A DNA stretch of 64,000 bases from Nothopassalora personata (lineage: Eukaryota; Ascomycota; Dothideomycetes; Mycosphaerellales; Mycosphaerellaceae): the NCBI GenBank assembly GCA_033816765.1, contig CM066293.1:3968001-4032000 (forward strand). Direction: 5' to 3'. The position numbers were made by a program, and so were the translations under genes. The notes under the pieces were generated by a model. It was not told where the DNA came from and did not search any database. It saw only the letters and a list, made by a program, of their open reading frames with translations. Below, one piece after another: positions 41,838 to 52,250 of the stretch. Position 1 is the stretch's first letter. Each line of letters opens with the position of its first letter.

Positions 41838-44077
41838 ATGAACATGAATACAATACGCGACCTCAAGCGCGGCTCGGTGACATCCACTATCAGTAAAGGT
41901 GCAAGCGTCGATGCTTCCTCCTCCATCGGCTCGGGCAACAAGCACTCTCGCAACAGCTCGAATGCAACCTCGATTAACGGCGCCGCGGTCAGCAGCACAT
42001 CCAGCACTAGCAACGGGAATGACGGTAGCCATACCTTCAACAAGTCGTGGGAAGTTCCAGACACTCTTGGCGCCGCTCTCGAAGGCGTGGCTCGGGATCA
42101 GTCTCGGAATGTCGCCGATGAGGGAGCGTCTACATTCACGGGACAGGAAGTGGTGATCGAACAAGCTCCAAAGGAGAAGAGAAAGCGCTATCCATACATC
42201 TCCTCTGGCCATGCCGTGCCACTCAACTGGTGCCAGACATGGGGCATGTGTTCGAAGGCGAATACCTATTCTTCGACGGCGAGTTCGTCCATGTCAAGCT
42301 GCGCTGTCTCGTCACCGCCGCGATCTTCTTCAAGCAGATCCTGGGTCACGGTGCCGTGATCGACTCCGCCGGGAGAAAGGTCACGACGTCTACCCTGCTT
42401 ACCCAAGCAAGGGCAAGTTCACTAACCACTACGAGATCCTCGAGAAGCGCTTACCTCCAGGTCACTTCTCGGTCATGCGCCCCGACACCTGGTTCGAGAA
42501 CGGCGCTCTGCCAGTCAGCGAAGTGGAGGCGAATCTCCAGATGATCTTGCGTAACCATCCAGTCGTCATGCACGATCATCGAGGCGATACCACTGCATTC
42601 CTCTACGAGACTGCAGACCCCGTCTTCCACAACTACGGCGCCACTATCGTCGACACACAAGCTCTACTCGCTGGCCGCGTTCCTGGTGCCAACAGCGTGG
42701 AGATGCAGAAGGATAGCGTTCCGACTCGGGTGAAGATGCTGGCTGGACCATGCAGCACCCTAAGATCACTAGCAGAGAGTCCGACTCAACACAGCTCACT
42801 CAACAAACAAAGAGACACCCGTCGTCATCGTGACCGCCACCCTGAACATCTCCAAGAATGAGGTTGCTACCTCTGCCGCACTTAACAAGAACGCTTCACA
42901 GGCACCAGAACAGGCCGCAGTCGCAGCCTTGGGTTCCCTCGCTCTGCAGGATAAACTCCGCCAAGCCAACGGCCCAGGTCGTGGCAACACTCCAGCATCA
43001 CAAGTTTTGCCCGTTTCTGAACGTCTACTTCCTGACTGTGGCCGTCGACATCGAAATCGTGGAATATCACATCGACGGCATGGCCCAACCAAACTTCAAG
43101 GCGAACGGCATGGAGAGCGAGAAGGCAGGAAATGGATTATGGGCGCATCGCATTGGGGTTATTTGCGTCTGCAACTCGATCGGCGAGGAGATCCTCGACG
43201 TCTTCGCTCGGTACCAAGAGGACGCAAACATCAAGATGAAGATTCCTTTCGGGTTCGGCGTCAAGCCGAAGTATCTTATACCACAGAACGGAGCAGTCGA
43301 CGAGTCGATCGTGGGGGCTTGGTGTGAGAAGATCTTCGCAGCAGAGGTCGTTCCTTCATGGCGGCTCGCAAGACGTCAAGTGCTGCTTCGACCTAAGTTA
43401 GAAAGGTGTCTCGCCTTTCAGCGGAGCTATCACAGTCACTGGAACTCAGCACATGTATCGTCAGGTCAAGCTCAGCATATTCATCTCCGAAAATCAGGGC
43501 AGAGTCATTCGTTGGCGGCCACGAAGTTGTCGAAGACACCGTTGCTGCCATGCAGCTTCACCAACTTTGACGTCCCTTTGACCGTGTTGGCGCTTAGAAG
43601 GCGTTCAACGCCCTCGGAGAGACAGACAAGAAGGCTTACTTCGCGAGTGATTCGACCTTACCAAGACATCTACCTAGCAGACTGGCCAACAAGCAAGTCA
43701 CTCCAAGTAACTTGCAAGCAAGCCTTGCTATACGTAAGCAAGTCGGGTCTGGTAAGACGCCTTGTGCTTGGCAAGCAAACAAGTGGTAGGGTCTCGACTT
43801 GCTTGACTTACGTTTTACACCTACGGAAGCCTCCTATACTAAGCAACTTGCAAGCAAGCCATGCTATAAGCAAGCAACTTTGATCTCCTAAGACGCCTTG
43901 TGCTTGGCAAGCAAAAAAGTCATAAGGTCCAGACTTGCTTGACTTGTCTGTTGGCCAGTCTGCTACCCCGGCATGCTAGGGGCTGCTAAGTCCGAGATCC
44001 CTTAGGACCGTCGTCAGAAGGCACAGCGCCACTATCGTGGTGGTTGCGGCGGTCGTGGTGGTGGGAAGCAAGGCTAA
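41838..44077 (+). pseudogene. Frameshifted, MITE-interrupted gene for an RGG-tailed protein with a possible RNase H-like domain
   Basis: The ATG at 41,838 opens 130 good residues: a Ser/Asn-rich start, then PKEKRKRYPYISSGHAVPLNW. From there the coding sense jumps frame at least four times without splice signals. PDMGHVFEGEYLFFDGEF is followed, after further shifts, by YPSKGKFTNHYEILEKRL, HPVVMHDHRGDTTAFLYE and NYGATIVDTQALL, then ATLNISKNEVATSAALNK and NIKMKIPFGFGVKPK. After the MITE at 43,677-43,963 the same strand resumes with GAAKSEIP, a TAG stop, and RRQKAQRHYRGGCGGRGGGKQG, stop at 44,077. The DGE, HDHRGD and DTQ segments are placed like acidic motifs of a DEDD exonuclease or Gfd2-like fold. 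That is inference. The lesions are small indels, not RIP. Confidence 0.6.
43677..43963. mobile_element. 287-bp MITE with TA target-site duplication
   Basis: The left end GCAGACTGGCCAACA at 43,677 is matched in inverted orientation by the right end TGTTGGCCAGTCTGC ending at 43,963. Each is flanked by TA (43,675-43,676 and 43,964-43,965), as expected for Tc1/mariner-type insertion. The interior is built of repeats of CAAGCAAGTC and of AACTTGCAAGCAAGCC, with two copies of AGACGCCTTGTGCTTGGCAA at about 43,758 and 43,891. It has no coding capacity and shows no RIP. It is inserted in a decayed gene. Confidence 0.85.
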
Positions 44078-44499
44078 CCTCGCAGTAGGAGTGAGGGCAT
44101 GACAATGAAGATTAGTAGATAGAGCGGAACTAGGACTGATAACGCTAGATTACAGTACCGCCACTGCTATAAGTGCTTCGTCACTCGCTTCTCCTCCCGC
44201 GGAGGCCGAGGGGCTCAACATAGTCGGCGCACTTCACGAAAGAAACTGTCTGAGCACAACGCAGAGTTGAACATCTGCATAACTAGCGGCTTAGGTAGAA
44301 TGGAAACTCTTAGCCACAGGACTCATCTTATGGCACAAGCGTCGACACTCTCCCAAGATTTCATGTGCTTCTCATGAGGTTATGTGCACACTAAAATTCC
44401 GTTCGAACTGTGTCAATCGTATTGTCCGACCACTCTTGGAGTTTACGATCCGAATCCAGCTTTTCAGTGAAGATTGCTGCTAGTACAGAGGCTCTTTGT

Positions 44500-44585
44500 A
44501 TCATTGTGGCAACGGTCCCCCCTATTGTGACTATTTTGTGACAATGATCCCCCGATTGCGACTATTTTTTGACAACGATCCACCT
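44500..44585 (+). repeat. Two imperfect direct repeats of about 32 bp
   Basis: TTGTGACTATTTTGTGACAA at about 44,524 and TTGCGACTATTTTTTGACAA at about 44,557, each followed by a GATCC motif. Units also have internal dyad symmetry. Possibly the end of a degraded transposon. Confidence 0.45.
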
Positions 44586-45140
44586 GGTCGCACCACCGAC
44601 GGCGGCAGTAAGAGCCAAGGAGGCAAGTAGAGCGGCGCTCGCGGTCCAGTCGCTGCAGACGAGAAGCAGCGTCGCAAGCAACTCGGTCTCAGTACCTACC
44701 GCGGCGGCGACAGTCACGGCGTCGAGGACTGCCGCAAGCTCGCCTTCGCCGAGAAGTACAATCCCAGCGTTCGCGGTGCCGCAAACCCGCTGCGAAGGTC
44801 AAGGTCAACACCGGCGCACCACCTACAGCCCCGCGGGATGAGGCGGGTCGCGACACATTCTCGAAGCAGTGGAAGGATGTCGGAAAGAGCTTCAATAAGC
44901 ACGACGACGCCGGAGGGTCTCGCAGCGCGCAAGAAGAAGACGGATGAGGGAGCTGCTCGTGAGAAGGAGATGGACAAGGACAAGAAGCCGACGTACAAGG
45001 TTACGTTCAAGGAGACCAACGGCGAGACCGTGGACGGCAAACTGGGTGGAATTCGCACGGTCAGAAGGTTGAGAAGTCCTAGACGCTTTGGTCTCGGCAA
45101 CAATAGTCATCGACAGCAGTTAGGAACTAAGAATACAATG
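44585..45140 (+). pseudogene. Probable gag remnant with damaged zinc knuckle
   Basis: A plus-strand frame at about 44,630-44,770 reads DEKQRRKQLGLSTYRGGDSHGVEDC. The spacing S-x2-R-x4-H-x4-C equals a CCHC knuckle in which the first two Cys are replaced by Ser and Arg, each one base change away. Basic, Glu/Lys-rich frames follow to about 45,100. No LTR is seen around it. The assignment as retrotransposon gag is inference from the knuckle spacing and the preceding KQRRKQLGL context. Confidence 0.4.
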
Positions 45141-45690
45141 TGATTAGGGTTGAAATGGAGTTTGGGTCCCGAAAGAGCACTCTGCTCGAGTGCTAAAGGG
45201 TAAGGATGACTAGGTGTGTCCGCTGATGCCTGTTCCAGATCTTAGAACTGGTAGTCAGTGCTTCTCAAATGAACATTCGTAACAATACTGACAGCCAGCC
45301 ACTTCCCTGCAACGCATGCACTCATGTTTGAGGTGAGTTGACGTGTAAAGATTGACAGCCTTTCCACGGTCCAGACTCACTGACTGCGTCGAGTTCCTTC
45401 TGCACCCAGCTGCGTACGCTGATCTTTTCCGCGGGTATTCATCGCAGGTGATATCCATATCTGCTTATCAAATTGGCATAGCGTGGCGCGTCGAAATTCA
45501 CGTGGCTGCGAGATAAAGATTTCCTTAGCTGTCTGGCAAAGATAGGGCTCGATAAGGCTCGCGAGTAAACCACGTTCCCGGCTGGCGGAACCTGTCCTCA
45601 ACGTCGCACAAGTTGTGGAGTGGCATCTGGAGAAGAGCTGACTTTAGCGGAGATGTACGACGATGGAGAATGTCCCATACCTTTGTCAAA
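45141..45690. other. No gene seen
   Basis: Normal composition without recognisable coding sequence. Possibly the unrecognisable 5' part of the transporter pseudogene. Confidence 0.4.
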
Positions 45691-46155
45691 CTCAGGCTAG
45701 TCGATGGGCCTCGATGTTCGGCCTCTTGAACGTGGTGACCAGACCACTTGGAGTCATCATCGCCTACATCCTCTTCAAGCACACTCAATCTCTATAGGTC
45801 AAGAAGTGCTGGATTCTGTTCGTCGGGATTGTCTCCGGTGTCTTCCTCATCGCGATCGGACTAACAGCTCCGTCATCAGAGTCCATGATGTTGGGCTTGA
45901 TCGCTGGCATGGCCATCTTTTTAGAAGCGGGCAAGAGCGCCAAATTTACTCTTGTACCACATGTGCATCCGACTGCGAATGGAGTGTTGAGTGGAACCGT
46001 AGGCGCGGTAGGCAATATGGGTGGAGTTGTCTTCGCGATCGTCTTTCGATATCATCATGCGGACTACGCGACAAGCTTCTGGATCACGGGTATCGTGATC
46101 ATCGTATGAACCTCATGATGTCTTGGGTGAAACCTTTGCCTAAGGATCAGCGATG
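45691..46155 (+). pseudogene. C-terminal remnant of an NRT2/CrnA-type nitrate transporter
   Basis: The frame reads SRWASMFGLLNVVTRPLGV then IIAYILFKHTQSL, a TAG stop, then KKCWILFVGIVSGVFLIAIG and MMLGLIAGMAIFLEAGKSA. KFTLVPHVHPTANGVLSG and TVGAVGNMGGVVFAIVFRY are followed by FWITGIVIIV and a TGA. The expected next segment SWVKPLPKDQ is found in another frame to about 46,155. This is the last four or five helices of the MFS nitrate transporter family, including the NVVTRPLGG- and GAxGNxGG-like signatures. The N-terminal two thirds are missing, so no transport is possible. It lies directly beside the RIPped block that begins near 46,250, but its own lesions are not RIP-dominated. Confidence 0.75.
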
Positions 46156-47439
46156 CGTAGATGTTGTTATAATCACGTAGAGATGACAAGAGACATTGGT
46201 GTCGTAGAAGATACAAGTCCAGGGTCCGGCGGTGGCCTAGGCTTACAAAACCGGCAATCACGCTTATTCGAAATCCTCACTCGCTGCACTCGCTCTTCCT
46301 TAACAATAGCATCAATAATAGTATAACAATAGCACAATAATACTGCTACGACTCGCTATTGTCGCCTATAATTGTAGCGAGTCGCGACGGTATTATTACT
46401 TCCTCCTACTATATAGGTAAGTTAGGCTCCTTAATAATAGTAGATAGTAAGTATTAAGGAGCTTACCTTACTTACTATTATTATATTATTACTTACTTAA
46501 TAATAGCAGCGGGTATATTAACTTCTACTACTATTACTATTTCTTTAACTCTATACTTATCGATATATATAAATCTAACTATAGACGACTTACTTAGTAA
46601 AATTAGCCTTAGAATAATAATAACAATTACAATAGTAATAGCGATAGCGATAGTATACCTAATCCGCGCTTACCTTTATAAACGCGGTTATTACTATAGC
46701 TTACGATATCGTAAGTACGATTCTAACTCGTTAGGCGTACGTAGGTAGACTAATAAACCAATAGTATATACTAACGCCCTCGTACCGCTAATACCGACGA
46801 TTTCTACTACGTAAGTAAGTTAATATAGGTATAATAGCTAGAAGACTCGTAGAAGATAGATAAGGGTAGTATAAAGGTTACAAAGAATAATTTACGTAAG
46901 TTTAACTAGGTGTTAGGTTTAGTATAACCTAATAATATTACAAGTTAAGAAGATAAGCTTAATTAGGTTTGTTCTTAGGCCGATAGGAAGTCGAGGGACA
47001 GTAATAAAGCAGTAGTCGTCTTAGTCTTATAAAGACTTAAGAAACAATATAGTAGAGGTTAGCTTTTAGTATATTCTAAACAGTAATATTAAATAGTAAG
47101 TTAAACGTATCGAAACTATAAGGGATTCTTAGCGTTCCTAAATATAAAGAAGATTCGTAGATCTTGGTAATTAGTCTAATTATTCTAAGTATAAGTAGTC
47201 TAATTAGTCTAAGCATAAGCAGTCTAATTGCCCTAAGTCTAAGCGCTTAGGTAGGATAAGTTACGTACTTGTTTCGTTATTATAATTCTAGGGTCTATAG
47301 GAATTATTCCGTAATACTATCCCCTTTTTAGCCTAGCTTCGTCCCGAAGCTTTATAAGCCGTTATTATTTCTTATAGTAATAGTTAACTATATCTTCTTC
47401 CTCCTATAAACGCCGTTAACAACTTACTCTAGATACTAA

Positions 47440-47960
47440 AACCTCTAGTATTAAAATAGCTCTATATACGAATTGTTAGAAGTCTCGATCCTTAGGCGCG
47501 GTAGTAAAGTATATCGTAGGTTCTCGGTCTAGGAAGTGTTTAGCCTATATTTGAAAAGGCTATAAGGATTGCGACGTATATCTTTCTCGTCCGGAGTCGG
47601 AATGTCTTTGCGATTCGCGCAATAAGCTTAAGCTAGAGCTTAAGAGGATTAAAGAGGAGGAGGTACGGCTAAAGATACGTAAGATCCGTCTTCGGAAATA
47701 GCTACGCTTAGCTAAGCGTCGTACTAACGACGCCGTTACTAAGGAGTTAGAAGAGCTCGAGGAAGAAGAGGCGCGCGAGGAGCTAGCGTCTCTAGAGTAA
47801 GCGTCGGAGGTAGAGGTGTCGCCTTCGCTAGTTTCTTTCTCGGATATCCTAGAGATACCCGTAAACGACTAGGCGGCGCTTTCTAGGGCGGAGCCCTAGG
47901 GGGAGTCCCTAGGGGTAGAAACTTATTAGGGTATTTATTTATAAGTTATGTCCCTATTTC
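47440..47960 (+). pseudogene. RIPped coding remnant with coiled-coil segment
   Basis: The plus-strand frame from about 47,550 reads KGYKDCDVYLSRPESECL then RNKLKLELKRIKEEEVRLK, IRLRK, a RIP-type TAG, LRLAKRRTNDAVTKELEEL and EEEEAREELASLE. It then runs into an acidic Ser/Pro tail ending near 47,940. Heptad-like Leu spacing indicates a coiled coil after a Cys-containing start. This resembles ORFs seen beside fungal retroelements; function unknown. Orientation is opposite to the adjacent pol. Confidence 0.45.
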
Positions 47961-47968
47961 TATTAATT

Positions 47969-48042
47969 GGCTAGGTAGCTTAGTAGTAGAGCGTAAGCTA
48001 TCTATACTCTTAAGGTCGTAGGTTTAATTCCTACCCTAGTTA
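47969..48042 (+). pseudogene. tRNA-like sequence (tRNA pseudogene or tRNA-derived repeat head)
   Basis: Over 74 nt, GGCTAGG (47,969-47,975) pairs with CCTAGTT (48,035-48,041) as an acceptor stem. GCTT/GAGC forms a D stem, and GTAGG-TTTAATT-CCTAC forms a perfect T arm with a B box. The anticodon arm is abnormal (about 9-nt loop with a mismatch), so no anticodon is assigned. TpA-rich changes show that it was RIPped with its surroundings. It sits between the chromodomain remnant and a coiled-coil remnant. Confidence 0.5.
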
Positions 48043-48059
48043 CTCGTTAGCCGAGAGAT

Positions 48060-49681
48060 TAATTATCGTTAGTCGTATTAGCGGACCTATTTTTAGTAAT
48101 ATTCGGATCTTTTACTAATAGTTTCGTAGGTATTATTTTAGTTCCTAGGTATTTTCTAATTCGTCGTATCCTTTCTACTTAATAAGGTATCGCTAATCTT
48201 TTTTATCTAGGATTTTTTTGACTGTAAATTCGTTTTCTACTTCTAGCTCGAAATAGAAGCTTTCTTAGTAAGGTGTTCTAGCGTCTACGGGTTCTAACTT
48301 AGAGATGTAGAAGGCTAGGTAGATTTTAGCGTCGGGTAGTAGTCGTAGGCGGTAGTTAACTAGTCCTATAACTTTATCGATAGAAAATAGTCCGACCTTA
48401 ACGTAATCTAGTTTCTTAGTCTATCTTCTTATTCTTAAGTTTTTTATAAGGAGATAGACCTTATCCCCCTCTTTTAGTAGAGGCGCTATTTTTCTTACGT
48501 CTTACCGTTATTAAGACAGTTTTTATTATATATCTTCGATCGCCTTACGTGTTTCTTTATATACTTCCTTAAGAGTATCCGTCGTTACGATTGCTCTTTC
48601 GGCCTATAGATAGGATCTAGGTATTCTAAATAAGTTAGGATCTTTACTAAAGTTCGTATAAAATAGCGTCGTTAAAGTTATCTCCGATTTATAGTTGTTT
48701 AGTGCAATCTACGCTATTAGTAGTAATAAAACCTAGTTGTCTTATACGTAGTTAATATAGTGTCGTAGATATTGTTCTAGCGTCTAATTTATCCTCTCGG
48801 TCTATCCGTCTATTTCTAGATAATATACTATTAATAGCTTATGTTTAATTCCGATAGTTCCTATAAGCGTTTTCTAGTAATTTAATATAAATAGTTTATC
48901 TCTATCCGTTATAAACGCTTAAGGGAATCCGTAGTATCGGATAAGTCTATCTAGTACGAGGTATCCGAGCTACTCTACGTTATATATTTCTAATATAGGA
49001 ATAAAGTATACGTATTTCGTAAGTCTATTAACTATAACTAGTATTATGTCGTATAGTTGTTTCGTAACTTAATCCCTTAACGGTAGGAGTTTCGTAATAA
49101 AGTCTATTATAACTTCGTCCTATAGTTTCGTCGGTAGTGTCCTAAACTATAGGTAACCGTATTTCGCATGTCTCGTAGCCTTATTTCGTTAGTAGTGTAT
49201 ATATTGTTTAATATAGCGTAACACCTTAAGTCTTATCTATAGGAATAAGAAGCTACGTTATATTAGGTCTATTGTCTTTAAAGTTCTAGGGTGTCTATAA
49301 GTTAGTCCGTCGTAATGTTATTATATATATTCTTCTTCTCGATCTTTTAGTACTTAGTATTTTCCTTACGATATAGGGAATTGTTCGTCCTTATCGCCTA
49401 ATATCCGTACGATGTTATTAAATTCTCTTATGTTAGTACTAAGACTTCCGTCGAGGTTCGTCTTTAGTACTTTATATTATACTAGTTCTTTTCCTTCTAT
49501 ATAGTCGCTTCTTTAGCTTAGCGCGTCGGCGCGGCTATTCTCTCGTCCTAGAGTATATCTAATTTCGAACTTATACTATCCTAGTAGCTCCGACTAGCGG
49601 GCTTACCTTCGGGTAAGTTCTTTCGTCGTCGTAAAGTACGTAAGATTCTTATAGTTAGAAAGAATTGTTAACTTTAGTAGG
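48060..49681 (-). pseudogene. Integrase and chromodomain part of RIPped Ty3/Gypsy pol
   Basis: On the minus strand, integrase motifs lie at about 49,030-48,780 (VVIDRLTKYVYFIP and FITDRDKLF in sense) and continue to about 48,300. At 48,250-48,110 the frame gives EFTVKKILDKKD, RYLIK then KGYDELENT. Trp codons of the chromodomain aromatic cage read TAG. Chromodomains guide chromovirus integration to H3K9-methylated chromatin. Only RIP-type stops and changes are seen. Confidence 0.7.
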
Positions 49682-49686
49682 CCTTT

Positions 49687-49934
49687 TGTTAAGATGTAGC
49701 ATCTTAAGGGGAGCTAACAGTTAGGTTGTAATCTAATAGCCTAAGGCATCTACGATAACTTAGCTTATCGGAAGACACCTTCTCTCCCCTTTAGCTTAGA
49801 TAGACATCTAACACAATTAACGCATTAGTTCCTAATATATTGCTGCATGCCCTATAGCTATTAGCTAGTTGAAGATTAATCTCTTACTCTACTCCGCTAC
49901 TAACTACGTATCCTATTAAGGTCTTAACTTAATA
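49687..49934 (+). repeat. 5' LTR of the Copia element
   Basis: 248 bp, matching 62,090-62,337 with scattered CpA/TpA and TpG/TpA differences of RIP type. Confidence 0.9.
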
Positions 49935-50396
49935 GGTTATAAGCCCGGGTTTATGTAGGAGTAAGAGCAACCTATATTAGTACAGGTTACTTATATCCCT
50001 TGCTATTATAGTAGAAAACATCTAGGAAGCAGAAGTCTACCCTATCTATCCTATTAAGGAGCTTAGTTTAATACTAAGTAATAGGTAATCTAGAAAAGAA
50101 CTCTATACGGCTTACTATAAGCTAATACCTTAAAGACACTCTATAGGCAGAACTGCATCGAGATACTATTAAGAAGGACTTTAAGTAAGTTATTTAGAAC
50201 TCTACTAGGAGAGATAGACCTATATCCTAGCTCCGAGACTACACCGCTCTTTCTTTACCCTACTAAGTAGGCCTTAGTATCTACACCTACGAACCTTACT
50301 ATTCTACACTAAAAGCCTTAGTAGGACCTAAGCCACGACTTTAAAGCATATACACCTTGTTTTATTATATTTAATTTATTATAGATTTATACTAAG

Positions 50397-50592
50397 TGTT
50401 AAGGGATGTCGTAATGTATAGCACGCCTACAACCTACTAGTCGTAGATGAACTAATTCTTGCCTTTTGTTTAAGACGCATTGCGCGTCGTAAGGTGTACG
50501 TATACGTGTTACGTGCGGCTTAGTAGCCGGTCGCGACCGTATGTTACATATAAGGCTACATGTAAGGGTTAGCTACTAGGCTGCCCCTTACA
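50397..50592 (-). repeat. 3' LTR of the nested Gypsy element
   Basis: 196 bp, same length as 57,231-57,426. Differences are C/T or G/A of RIP type. TSD CTAAG precedes it. Confidence 0.9.
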
Positions 50593-52250
50593 ATTGCCTC
50601 CCCTCCCGTACGAGCTGTCCTTAGCTCGCTAGTTACTACGTAGAGGTTCCTACGTACTTCTAGAATTATAGTTACTATACGGCCTATATGCGGGTTACGT
50701 ACGTGTCGTTATGTAGGTGTAGGTAAGTAAGGCTTAGTTACTATACCGACGTAGCTAGTTAGGGGTATAAAACTCTAGCCTAACCTAGCCCTTTTCTCCT
50801 AGTACGTTCCCTAGCGCACTACCTTCGTTATACTACTACTACGCACCCGTACCGCACCCGTACCGTAAGCGCCTCGCTAGTATCATATTATTATATCTAA
50901 CGTCCCCTCCTCGCCTCCGTTCTCTAGCCGCTCCGCCTCCTCTAGTAGTATTAGTAGCGACAGTACTACTAGCGCCTTAGAAGACGAGCGCCGCTAGGCG
51001 GCTCTAGTACGTAACGCACCTAGAACGCCTAGTGGTCGCAAGCGACTAGTATTACCCTCGTAGCTACTAACGCCCTCGCCCGCTACTAAGCTCTCGTAGC
51101 GGATTAATATGTATATACGGTACCTCCTATACTTCGTTAGGGGTAAGTCTCTACGCGCGCCGCCTACGATTCGTATACTAACTACTTACTAGACGAAGCC
51201 GATAACTGTAATAGTATTACTACCGGCGAGCTCCTAAGGAAGTGTAGCCGCTATAGGCGGAATAGACATAGCTACGTACCTAATACTAGCTACGCTATCG
51301 CCTCGCTAGTAAGTCGCCTATGCGCCGCGCGCTCCTAGCGCGACTTCCTTACGGCCATAATAGGCTAGGCGCCTATAGACCTCTAGTAGTAGGAGCTAGT
51401 AGAGTAGATCCGCCTATGTGCCTAGCTAGGTAACGACATTACGGAGGTAAGTCGCTACTTCGCTCCTACGAGTCGACTACTACTCGCGTGCGGGGGCTCT
51501 AGTACGTCTCCTATGCTTCGGCTAACCCTTTCTATAGGCTATTAGGCAATTTAATGCCTATAAGTATAAGCGTGCCGGGGAAACCCGTATACGTGCTTCT
51601 ACCGCCGCTACTACTGCCGCCGAAGCCCTCGCGCTCTAGTAGGAGTAGAACCGCGCCCTTAATAGGCTATTCGAACTCGGCCGCGCCGTAAGTCGTATAT
51701 TCCTCGTATACGTATACCCTACTAACCGTAGTCCTAGTTTCTATAGGCGTAGAACATTAATACTACCGCCGCCGACTAGGCGTTCCTACCTAAGTTACTA
51801 CGTAACGACAACTGGGGCGCTCGCCTTACACGCTACTCGCGGGCTCCTCGCCTACTACTACTCTACGTAGCCCCTAGTAGGCGCGCTACTCTTTAGCTTT
51901 TGTTTTGTTTATAGTTAAGAAAAGTTTTATTTATGCTCTAGTACTCCTATACTAGTCTTATTTACTTCTCCTTAACGCCTTATAGTCGGCTACTATACGA
52001 TCCGTATTCGCGAGGCCCTCCGCCGGTTCCTAGCTATTATACTCCTCTAGCTAGTCCTTCTACTAGACTAGATACTATAGCTTACCCTTACGCTTACGCC
52101 TATCTAGTACTGCCTCTACCTTATACTCTCCGTCCTTATTAGCTAGAGGGGGTACGGGTCCATCCTTATCGCTACCGATATACGGCTCGAGGAGAGAGAC
52201 ATAGAAGACGTTATAGAGCCTTAAGTCGGCTAGTAGCGCTAGGCGGTACG
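50593..52250 (-). other. 3' internal region of the nested Gypsy element
   Basis: RIPped sequence between the polypurine tract and the pol 3' end. Coding-like patches rich in Arg/Pro remain, but no domain could be named. Confidence 0.45.

Larger units (their letters stand above)
46250..49686 (-). mobile_element. Left part of a RIPped chromodomain Ty3/Gypsy element
   Basis: Continuous TpA-rich DNA. From 49,681 downward on the minus strand pol continues from the piece right of the Copia insertion: integrase sequence at about 49,100-48,750 including FITDRDKLFIL, then a chromodomain near 48,250-48,100. Left of about 48,050 the content changes to a tRNA-like sequence and a plus-strand coiled-coil remnant, so a second repeat may be joined here. 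The 5' part is at 62,343-64,000 and continues past the window, so no LTR pair can be shown. Confidence 0.7.

Noticed and set aside
42858..43883. A 341-codon plus-strand frame taken as an intact gene
   Set aside because: It mixes an out-of-frame leader, a genuine segment and the MITE. The conserved segments upstream are in other frames, so it is part of a pseudogene.
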